DNA from: Xanthomonas prunicola
Lineage (GTDB): Bacteria > Pseudomonadota > Gammaproteobacteria > Xanthomonadales > Xanthomonadaceae
Assembly (NCBI RefSeq): GCF_002846205.1
Contig: NZ_PHKV01000004.1
Location: forward strand, 124,001-188,000
Direction: 5' to 3'
DNA length: 64,000 bases
The translations under genes were made by a program, and so were the position numbers. The notes under the pieces are model-generated. The model saw only the letters and a program-made list of their open reading frames with translations. It was not told the origin of the DNA and did no database searches. This document shows positions 17,301-23,630 of this stretch, piece after piece. Within the stretch, counting starts at the first letter, position 1; the number at the start of each line of letters is the position of its first letter.

Positions 17301-18388
17301 CCGATGCGGTGCCGCCAGCACTGCATCCCCAGGTGCAAACACAGCAAGCAGAGATGGAGCCAGCGTCGGTCCGTGAGCAAGACGTGGCACGTGAGCGGGA
17401 GGTGAAGCCGGTTCGCGTCATATCCGCAACAACGCCTGCGTCAGAAGAACCGATGATTGCATCGCAGTCCGCGCGGTATTCCACTTCTGAACGAGATGCG
17501 GGGGCAGATCAGCCCCGTCCTTCAGACGCGCCGCATTCCTATCAGGAAGCGGCTTTGCTGCCAGCAGCACACCTCGCCCAAGCACACGAGCAGTCCCTGG
17601 AAGCCAGTGCGGTGAGTCGTTCCTCCGTGGGGGCAGCAGACGCGGAAAGCCAACGCACTCAATCGACCCCAGCGCAGGACCGCAGTGCCGCAGACCCGGG
17701 TGGAGCACTTTTCCTAGAAGAGACCATGCGCTCGCTGCGTCAACTGCAACAGGAGATTGAGGCGGCGGATCGGGAAGACGAACGCTTCCACCAGGAATGG
17801 AGGGAGTATCGCGAGCGCGGAGAACCTTATCCGTTCGCTCAAAAGAGGGCGCTAGACCAGGAGGGTGGCAGCATTGATGCATTCAGCGCGAACCAACCAA
17901 GTGGCCGCTCGCCCAGTGAAGCGGCTGCGCAAGCCGAGGCCTTTTCGCCCCTAGGTCAGCGGTCCACCGGGCCGCGGGTAGAAGATGCGCCAAATGGCTC
18001 GTCGAAAGCTGAGCGCAAATCCATCACGGGTGATCCGGACGTGGACGAAGTGCTCTATGCGCTCGACAGCAAGAACGAGTTGGCGATCGAGCAAGCGCTG
18101 AACCGGGTGGCCAACAGCGCAGCGACGCAGGCGCTCATCAAAAGAGGCAACGAGTTCCTGGAGGCGCAGGCCCAGCAGGAGGCCCAGGAGCTCGCCACCA
18201 CACGCCAGGCGCTGGGGATGGATGTCTCAGCGGAAATCAACACCAGCCGCGGGCCGGTGATGGTGATGACCTTGCCGGAGTTCGCCAAGGGGCCGATGCA
18301 GAGCGGTCCCCAAGGGGACGGCGGTGGGGGTGGAGACGGCGGTGGCGGCGGGGGAGGAGGCGGTGGTGGTGGAGGGGGTGGCGGTTAG
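14378..18388 (+). CDS. Giant AHH/HNH-type nuclease toxin candidate
   Basis: 1336 residues. The first ~75 carry an AHH-like HNH/endonuclease VII pattern: His11-His12 in FQDHHAIEQQ, then GYFDIHAPENRIFLPADP (Asn41, Pro46) and TTPHSGGPISDYQNGLIDRL (His60, Tyr68). Residues ~200-720 are a mosaic with a hydrophobic Gly/Ala stretch (AGGASTAAALGGSGFVPAAL) and repeated W/Y modules (WQFNGRHWQRD, LYQRTESGQWAGKNG). A Gln/Glu/Arg coiled-coil-like region spans ~730-890, and a Pro/Gln-rich linker follows. A compact C-terminal domain begins near DPDVDEVLYALDSKNELAIE (~1218) and ends PVMVMTLPEFAKG, before a 24-residue Gly-rich tail. Toxin first and adaptor last recalls Xanthomonas type IV-secreted killing effectors, but the canonical XVIPCD motifs are not visible. 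The ribosome site is GGAAGGAT. The intact immunity copy B precedes it. Confidence 0.7.
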   Translation: MPRNGPIFQDHHAIEQQTLERSQLLKGLSDAGYFDIHAPENRIFLPADPAFAQTLGTTPHSGGPISDYQNGLIDRLGRLEQTPDGIKALSGDLDALGRISGRVETLRDTVRVGLINGDLHTNAPLGLRADDIRPGVQNFFRDEVAYGQAHVAQLQSLKGYVPGDHGWAVVTHTEGRVVDTLQHIQSVTNPLTRGGAVELQRHGLSQAISNAYHGGRLTISPGGVAVVENTLGEEAARPLRIPRGQSGAASMEVLLGNASASTLVRSGGLLATGADAVLTARRSAELLEQGNATAAQSEVTHALARNVGGWAGGASTAAALGGSGFVPAALVVGDALLMSKAFDKGADLLDNRAIYHQTDKAGVEWQFNGRHWQRDAAIELAPDGRRTSGEQPVVASYEKSQELGALANAKAVELALGKAPAPQDPFNLPARASDQVGLDNQNWHRNPESQAWERQVKNAVSGANDRGSYEHQTASPERAQQLNQEALGRIESNIATGREAIAAAYLENHAAQRAQAYGVEVPVAVQIAQAKPGAVLGSDAQLYQRTESGQWAGKNGVATGNLAVELELTDQLRQPSIERSQEALAAIQALPAPTAVQMEHNELLHRYRAAGVDLKVNPDTQQAVELASQRTMEANGITGPTMQQLQRNASGQYGYDSPIAHLQRGSDGVTRVVAVTSSDDIRQALSEAQGHRQDSATFARAPGATGDADSSTSDSSSPQQVLDLQAQMQASVAAQARQEREQQDRVAQEQHAAQVREHLQQAQPEREDHSQSEQAVQAHAVLEGQRQAAQQRELEERQLQERQAQTSQQRELQEREERDVQERQAQERQAQDNQQREQQQDRQAQEARQVEVQERPAQQAQQQDPSQHASQQSDPRPHAPNAALVQQTPQPELQQADAHQQFETNNQPVGQRAADTTPDPRTQPPGPGDAQPHQAREAGRALEMQAVESRDASRLPIPAPEGQESGNQPLQNAEADAVPPALHPQVQTQQAEMEPASVREQDVAREREVKPVRVISATTPASEEPMIASQSARYSTSERDAGADQPRPSDAPHSYQEAALLPAAHLAQAHEQSLEASAVSRSSVGAADAESQRTQSTPAQDRSAADPGGALFLEETMRSLRQLQQEIEAADREDERFHQEWREYRERGEPYPFAQKRALDQEGGSIDAFSANQPSGRSPSEAAAQAEAFSPLGQRSTGPRVEDAPNGSSKAERKSITGDPDVDEVLYALDSKNELAIEQALNRVANSAATQALIKRGNEFLEAQAQQEAQELATTRQALGMDVSAEINTSRGPVMVMTLPEFAKGPMQSGPQGDGGGGGDGGGGGGGGGGGGGGGG

Positions 18389-18428
18389 TCAAAATCGCTT
18401 CCGTGACCAGCCGAGCTCAGGAGACCCC

Positions 18429-19079
18429 ATGGACAGGCAAGACGCCGCCGCAATGGCGGAAATGATGGCGATTTTGAACGCGTCGAACGCCTCGCTGCAG
18501 GAAACGGTCAAAGTGCTGACGACGCTGGTGGCATCCATGCAGCAGCGCGAACAACGGCTGCGCGAGGTGGTCGCCGAGCAACTTCAGGTAGTCCAACACG
18601 CGGCCAGCAGCGCCGATGCCAAGGTCAATCGGGTGCTGGAGAATGCGTTGCCGCGGTTGACGCAGCTGACCAATCAAGCGTTGACGCAGACATTGGAGCC
18701 GGCCGCCAAGCGGTTCAACAAAGAGATGGCCACTGCGGATGAGACATTGCAGCAAGCCACTCGACGTTACGCGCAGGCCCAGCAGTCCTTGGAAACAAAG
18801 ATCACTCGACGCATGGGCATTGCATCCGCCACGATGCTCGTGGCCGGCGTGTTGGGCCTGGGTGCGGTGGCCTACTCGGTTGGCATGATCACCGAAAAGC
18901 GAACCGAACTCGCACAGCTTCGAGCGTCCATCGACTACCTGGATCGCGTGTCCCGTGCCGACCTAGCTCCATGTGGCGAAGACCGGCTCTGCGCCACCTT
19001 TGAGAAGAATGGGCCGCGTTACGGCAACCAGCGGCAATACAGAGCGATCAATCTGCGAGCAACATCAGATTCGCAATGA
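18429..19079 (+). CDS. Coiled-coil protein with one membrane segment, unknown
   Basis: A 216-residue protein. Residues ~1-150 are helical and heptad-rich (LNASNASLQETVKVLTTLVA, EQRLREVVAEQLQVVQHA, TLQQATRRYAQAQQSLETK). One membrane helix follows near 152-178 (GIASATMLVAGVLGLGAVAYSVGM), then a short basic tail with a CGEDRLC cysteine pair. It starts 40 bp after the toxin and is probably co-transcribed. The layout recalls small mobilisation-accessory proteins such as MobB of IncQ plasmids, but no relaxase is nearby. It could equally be an accessory or delivery partner of the toxin. I do not recognise a family with confidence. An in-frame extension to 18324 overlaps the toxin's glycine codons and is not a real start. 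Confidence 0.6.
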   Translation: MDRQDAAAMAEMMAILNASNASLQETVKVLTTLVASMQQREQRLREVVAEQLQVVQHAASSADAKVNRVLENALPRLTQLTNQALTQTLEPAAKRFNKEMATADETLQQATRRYAQAQQSLETKITRRMGIASATMLVAGVLGLGAVAYSVGMITEKRTELAQLRASIDYLDRVSRADLAPCGEDRLCATFEKNGPRYGNQRQYRAINLRATSDSQ

Positions 19080-19287
19080 TGTGAAGTCGTCATTACAGCC
19101 ACTGGCTTGCGCGCGACAGGAGCGGCCGGCAAAGCCTCATCGAGTATGGTCGCGCTCCTACGCGGCTCCTCGAACTCGTCGGCTACATCCGGCAGATGCC
19201 AATGCCAACCGAGTCGACGCAATGCGTTGCACTGCAGTCAAATGCAACGCACCCGCCACTCACTTCAGGCATTGATGCCCCGAAGCA

Positions 19288-19311
19288 TGCGCGCAACGCG
19301 CGCAGCTTTTT
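19288..19311 (+). terminator. Probable rho-independent terminator after the toxin operon
   Basis: TGCGCGC / AAC / GCGCGCA followed by GCTTTTT. The 7-bp GC stem with a short T-tract on the plus strand lies 209 bp after the coiled-coil gene. It also separates the island from the convergent oprB gene, whose stop is at 19318. Confidence 0.6.
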
Positions 19312-19317
19312 GACGGG

Positions 19318-20595
19318 TCACAGATTCCAATCGATCCGCATGCCCGCAATCAATGCGTTCTTCAGATCGGTGGTGCGGGTCGGTTCGTTGAACTGGTCGG
19401 GGTTGATGACGTAGTGCAGGTTCGGGGCGATGCGCAGGCGCTTGGTGACCTGGATGCCGTAGCTGAGCTCCATCATGATCTGGTTGTCGGCGGGGGTGCC
19501 GGTGCCGCCCGCAGAGGCGCGGGCCAGGCGCAGGTTTTCGATCGCTTCGTCGCTGTATTTCTGCTGGGTGATCACGAAGGCGATGTTGTCCTGCGGGCGG
19601 CTGGCGAAGGTGCCTTTCTGCACCAGGCCGAGCTGGATGAAATGGTCTTCGATGGCTTGGCCGCCGGTGCTCTTGAGCATGGCGCCGAAGACGGTGAGGC
19701 CGCGCGTACCCGACGGGTCGGGGTTGGTGACCTGTTGTTCGAAGCGGGCGAACATGCCCGAGCGGCCCTGCTTGTTCTCGTAGCCCAGGCCGCTGAGCAC
19801 GGCCGGGTTGCCGTTGCGGTCGCGCAGCGGGTCGGTGTAGTCGGAGTTGTCCTGCCAGCCGCCCAGTTCGTACATGGCGGCCATGCTGCCGTCGCCACCC
19901 TTGTTCTTGTAGCCGACGGCATAGGGCACCACCACGCCGGTGGTGTCGTTGGTGCTCCAGTTCAGGCCGTGCTGGCCGTCCTGCGCCTGGATGGGGTTGA
20001 CCTCGTAGGCGCCGACATGGAGGTAGACCTTCGGTGTGACCCAGGCGGTGGCATGCGCGGCCCAGCTGGAGACCGGCCAGTAAGTGAAGTTGCTGGTGCG
20101 GAACACGAAGGTGGGGTTGCCGCAGGCCGAGTTGCCCTGGAAGTACTGGCACAAGTCCGAGCCGAGGAAGTGGATGTTGGCCACGCTGCGGCCGGCTTCC
20201 AGCTCCAGGCGGTCGTTGAAGAGTTTCTGCAGCAGGGTGAAGTTGGCCAGGCGCGTGCCCTGGCCGCCGTAGATTTCCTGCACCGAGGTGCTGTTGCCGA
20301 TGCTGCTGTTGGCCAGGTTGGTGCCGTGGCGGTTGCTGACGTACAACTTCACCGTGGCGCCGTTCCAGCCGAACAGGCGATCCATGTCGACATCGGTGCC
20401 GACCATCAACTGGCCGGCGTAGGCGTCGCCGCTTTTGCGGCCGCCGTCGATCATCGAGGCCGCTTCGCCGGTGTAGCCCAGTTTGAGCTTGAAGGCGTCG
20501 GCGGCATCTTGCGCGTGGGCGAGCGGGGTCAGTGCCAAGGTCAGCGACAGGCACAGCAGACGGGGGCGGGCACGGCGGGGGGCGAGGGCGGTCAT
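19318..20595 (-). CDS. oprB: Carbohydrate-selective outer-membrane porin (OprB family)
   Basis: A 425-residue outer-membrane porin that would admit fructose into the periplasm. ATG 20595 gives a clean signal peptide: MTALAPRRARPRLLCLSLTL then ALTPLAHAQ, with cleavage after AHA. The in-frame extension to 20658 precedes the signal peptide and is rejected. The mature part is rich in aromatic/Gly beta-strand pattern (GATVKLYVSNRHGTNLA, GMFARFEQQVTNP) and ends in NALIAGMRIDWNL, a typical C-terminal strand for barrel insertion, though finishing in Leu rather than Phe. It is the last gene of the fruB-fruK-fruA-oprB run, 177 bp after fruA. Confidence 0.88.
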   Translation of the reverse strand: MTALAPRRARPRLLCLSLTLALTPLAHAQDAADAFKLKLGYTGEAASMIDGGRKSGDAYAGQLMVGTDVDMDRLFGWNGATVKLYVSNRHGTNLANSSIGNSTSVQEIYGGQGTRLANFTLLQKLFNDRLELEAGRSVANIHFLGSDLCQYFQGNSACGNPTFVFRTSNFTYWPVSSWAAHATAWVTPKVYLHVGAYEVNPIQAQDGQHGLNWSTNDTTGVVVPYAVGYKNKGGDGSMAAMYELGGWQDNSDYTDPLRDRNGNPAVLSGLGYENKQGRSGMFARFEQQVTNPDPSGTRGLTVFGAMLKSTGGQAIEDHFIQLGLVQKGTFASRPQDNIAFVITQQKYSDEAIENLRLARASAGGTGTPADNQIMMELSYGIQVTKRLRIAPNLHYVINPDQFNEPTRTTDLKNALIAGMRIDWNL

Positions 20596-20772
20596 GGCAG
20601 GACTCCGGACAAAAAGGCGTGGCCTTGGTGGCGAACGCGACAGCAAGTGGATGGGCAAGCCGCTGGCGGCGCACCTGGGTGCGCAGCGCAGCGGTAGAAG
20701 CAGGTCAGGGGGACGCGCGGTAGAGCGCAGGCGCGTCGGGTGTGGCGGCAGGTCCGTGCCGCCGTTGCTGGA

Positions 20773-22515
20773 TCAGGCGACGACGTCGGCAACCGGCTTC
20801 TTGAGCAGGCGCAGTGCGATCGCCGTGACCACCACGCCGACCACCAAGGCCAGCACGTAATTGAGCAGGTGGGTGACGGCGTTGGGGATCAGCAGCACGA
20901 AGATGCCGCCATGCGGCGCCTTCAATTCGGCACCGGCGGTCATCGAGATGGCGCCGGCCACGGCCGAGCCGATCACCAGCGCCGGGATGGTGCGCAGCGG
21001 GTCGCGCGCGGCATACGGGATGGCGCCTTCGGTGACGAAGGCCAGCCCGAGCACGCCGGCCGCGGTGGCCGAACCGCGTTCTTCGGCGGTGAAGCGGTTG
21101 CGGAACACCCAGGTCGCCAGTGCGATGCCGAGCGGCGGGGTCATGCCGGCCACCATGGCGGCGGCCATCGGGGTATAGACCTGGCTGGCGATCAGACCGG
21201 TGGAAAATGCATAGGCCGCCTTGTTGACCGGCCCGCCCATGTCGAAGGCCATCATGCCGCCGAGCAGCAGGCCCAGCAGCAATGCACTGCTGCCCTGCAT
21301 GCCGCGCAGCCAGGCGGTGAGCCAGGCCAGCAGGTCGGCCACGGGCTGGCCGAATACGTACATCATCGCCAGCCCGACCAGCAGGGTGCCCAGCACCGGC
21401 AGGATCAGCACCGGCTTGAGGCCTTCCAGGTTGCGCGGCAGCTTGATGGTGCGGTTGAGCGCAGCCACGCCGTAGCCGGCGATGAAGCCGGCAATGATCC
21501 CGCCGAGGAAACCAGCATTGAGATTAGCCGCGACCAGGCCGCCGATCATGCCGGGCGCGATGCCGGGGCGGTCGGCGATGGAGTAGGCGATGTAACCGGC
21601 CAGGGCGGGCACCATCAGGGTGAAGCCGGCCTTCGCGCCGATCTGGAACAGCGACCAGGCCAATGTGCCTTGATGCGCATCGTCGCCGGCGTAGATGCCG
21701 CCCAGCGCAAATGCCAGCGCAATCAGCAGGCCGCCGGCAGTGACGAAGGGCAGCATGAAGGAGACGCCGGTCATCAGGTGCTTGTAGGCACCGGTGCGGC
21801 TATTGCCCTTGCTCGCGGTGGCGCTGGCGGCCGTGCCGGTGGCCGGCGTCGCGCCGCCCTGCACGCTGGCGTCGGCCAGCGCCTTGTTGATCAGCGCTGG
21901 GCCATCGTTGATCGCCGGCTTGGTGCCGCTCTTGAACACGCGCTTGCCGCCGAAGCGGGCCAGGTCCACTTCGCGGTCGGCGGCAATGATGACGACGTCT
22001 GCATTACGGATTTCATCGTCGGTGAGTGCGTCTTGCGCACCGACCGAGCCCTGAGTTTCCACCCGCATCTGGTAGCCGAGCTTCTTGGCGGCCTGCTGCA
22101 GGCCTTCGGCAGCCATGAAGGTGTGCGCGATGCCGGTAGGGCAGGAGGTGATGGCGACGATGCGCTTGCTGCTTGCACCTTCTCCGCCTGCGCCGGCCGA
22201 TGCGGTTGCGGCAGCGGGTGCAGCAAGCTGGCTCAGCGCGGCGGCCGGGTCGTCCAGCACCGCACCCAGGCTCAGGCGCACGAGCTGCGCGTCGCCAAAG
22301 CGGGCGATGTCGGCATCGGCGTCGCCGACCACCAGGACCTGGGCCGCACCGCTGGCGAGGTCGCTCGGTAGCGCGCCAAGTACGCCTTGGTCGCTGCGGA
22401 TTTCGATCGTCACGGTGCGCCCGGCGGCGGTGGCCGCGCGGCGCAGCGCTTCGGCCGCCAAGACGGCTTCGGTACTGCGTTCGCCAGCGGCGATGACCAC
22501 GATGGAAGAGGACAT
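20773..22515 (-). CDS. fruA: PTS fructose-specific EIIBC component (FruA)
   Basis: Inner-membrane fructose permease that phosphorylates its sugar to fructose-1-phosphate. The 580 residues hold an N-terminal IIB' domain lacking the active cysteine. The true IIB domain carries the phospho-cysteine in [20 protein letters not shown], near residue 125. After an Ala/Thr-rich linker the IIC membrane domain follows from [20 protein letters not shown], with [19 protein letters not shown] and [15 protein letters not shown]. The end is a helix [20 protein letters not shown]. The ribosome site AGGAG precedes ATG 22515. It is preceded by fruK (158-bp gap) and followed by oprB. Confidence 0.95.
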   Translation of the reverse strand: MSSSIVVIAAGERSTEAVLAAEALRRAATAAGRTVTIEIRSDQGVLGALPSDLASGAAQVLVVGDADADIARFGDAQLVRLSLGAVLDDPAAALSQLAAPAAATASAGAGGEGASSKRIVAITSCPTGIAHTFMAAEGLQQAAKKLGYQMRVETQGSVGAQDALTDDEIRNADVVIIAADREVDLARFGGKRVFKSGTKPAINDGPALINKALADASVQGGATPATGTAASATASKGNSRTGAYKHLMTGVSFMLPFVTAGGLLIALAFALGGIYAGDDAHQGTLAWSLFQIGAKAGFTLMVPALAGYIAYSIADRPGIAPGMIGGLVAANLNAGFLGGIIAGFIAGYGVAALNRTIKLPRNLEGLKPVLILPVLGTLLVGLAMMYVFGQPVADLLAWLTAWLRGMQGSSALLLGLLLGGMMAFDMGGPVNKAAYAFSTGLIASQVYTPMAAAMVAGMTPPLGIALATWVFRNRFTAEERGSATAAGVLGLAFVTEGAIPYAARDPLRTIPALVIGSAVAGAISMTAGAELKAPHGGIFVLLIPNAVTHLLNYVLALVVGVVVTAIALRLLKKPVADVVA

Positions 22516-22673
22516 GGCAAAACTCCTGCTGTGTTGCGGTCGCCGGTATCACCGACGGGGGAATTTTTTGAAGCGTTATGCGTGGCGGTGAAGCAAATGA
22601 GCTGTGCCGCTGCCTGCGACTGCCACACCCCGCGAATCGTTGGGTGCCGGCATCGGTCGCTGCGGATGGCGGC

Positions 22674-23630
22674 TCATGACAGCGCTTCGATCGCGACGTC
22701 GGTTGCGGCGCGGCGCACGCCTTCGGGCGTAATCCGACGCGCGTCGCCGCTTTCCAGCCGGCACATCGAAAACGCCGTGGCCAGCCGTGCGCATTGCTCC
22801 AGCGTGGTTGCATCGTCCAGCAGCGCAGCGGCCAAACCGGCCACCATCGCATCGCCTGCGCCCACGCTGCTACCGTGCGCCAGGCGCGGCGGGCGGGCGA
22901 TCAAGCACTGGTCGCGCTGCACGAACAGGGCGCCGTCGGTGCCCATCGAAATGACCACCAATTGGACGCCGCGCGCGATCAGTTCGTGCGCAGCGGCGCT
23001 GAGGGCGGCGAGGTCGTTCAACGGACGACCGGTCCAGGCTTCGAGCTCGTAGCGATTCGGTTTGACCGCGTACGGCAGCGCCTCGCGTGCGGTATTCAGC
23101 GCCGTCACCAACGGCATGCCGCTGGTGTCCAGCAGCACGCGCGCACCGGTGCCACTGGCCTGGGCTTGCAACTGCGCCCAACTGTCGTCCGGCAGCCCGG
23201 TCGGCAGGCTGCCGGACAGCACCACCGGCAGGCCGGGGCGCAGCAGTGGGGCGAGGTGGTCGGCCACGCCTTGCAGATGCGGCTGGCCCAGACGCAGGCC
23301 GGGCAGGTTGATATCGGTGGTGTCGTTGCTACGTGCGTCGACCAGTTTGAGATTGGTGCGGGTTTCGCCGGCCACGCGCTGACAGTGATCGGTGATGCCG
23401 CGTTCGCGGAACAAGGCCTCGAACACGCCGGCATTGCCGACCCCGAGCACGCCCAGCGCGGCGACCTGGCTGCCCCAGTCGGCCAGGCAGGCGGCCACAT
23501 TGATGCCTTTGCCGCCGGCATCGTTGCGCATGCTGTTGGCGCGATGCACGGCGCCCGGCTGCAGGTGTTCCAACTGGATGGTCTGGTCGATCGCCGGGTT
23601 CAGCGTGACGGTGATGGCCTGCAGGCTCAT
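22674..23630 (-). CDS. fruK: 1-phosphofructokinase (FruK)
   Basis: Converts fructose-1-phosphate to fructose-1,6-bisphosphate with ATP. The 318-residue PfkB/ribokinase fold shows TLNPAIDQTIQLEHLQPGAV at the N-terminus, the sugar-binding GGKGINVAACLADWG near 40, and the anion-hole/base motif SSVGAGDAMVAGLAAAL near 250. The frame is open much further upstream inside fruB, but ATG 23630 is the family start. It overlaps the fruB stop as ATGA (23627-23630), implying translational coupling. Confidence 0.95.
   Translation of the reverse strand: MSLQAITVTLNPAIDQTIQLEHLQPGAVHRANSMRNDAGGKGINVAACLADWGSQVAALGVLGVGNAGVFEALFRERGITDHCQRVAGETRTNLKLVDARSNDTTDINLPGLRLGQPHLQGVADHLAPLLRPGLPVVLSGSLPTGLPDDSWAQLQAQASGTGARVLLDTSGMPLVTALNTAREALPYAVKPNRYELEAWTGRPLNDLAALSAAAHELIARGVQLVVISMGTDGALFVQRDQCLIARPPRLAHGSSVGAGDAMVAGLAAALLDDATTLEQCARLATAFSMCRLESGDARRITPEGVRRAATDVAIEALS

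Noticed and set aside
14378-18388. Canonical XVIPCD effector of the Xanthomonas type IV system
   Set aside because: The C-terminal region lacks the recognisable XVIPCD motifs, so only the general layout is similar; kept as a hypothesis.
18429-19079. MobB-type mobilisation gene, implying a conjugative element
   Set aside because: Similarity is only in layout (helical part, one membrane helix); no relaxase or oriT-like feature is visible.
19414-22371. Long open frames antisense to oprB and fruA
   Set aside because: High-GC shadow frames: His/Gly/Ala/Gln-rich translations with no family similarity, opposite clear genes.
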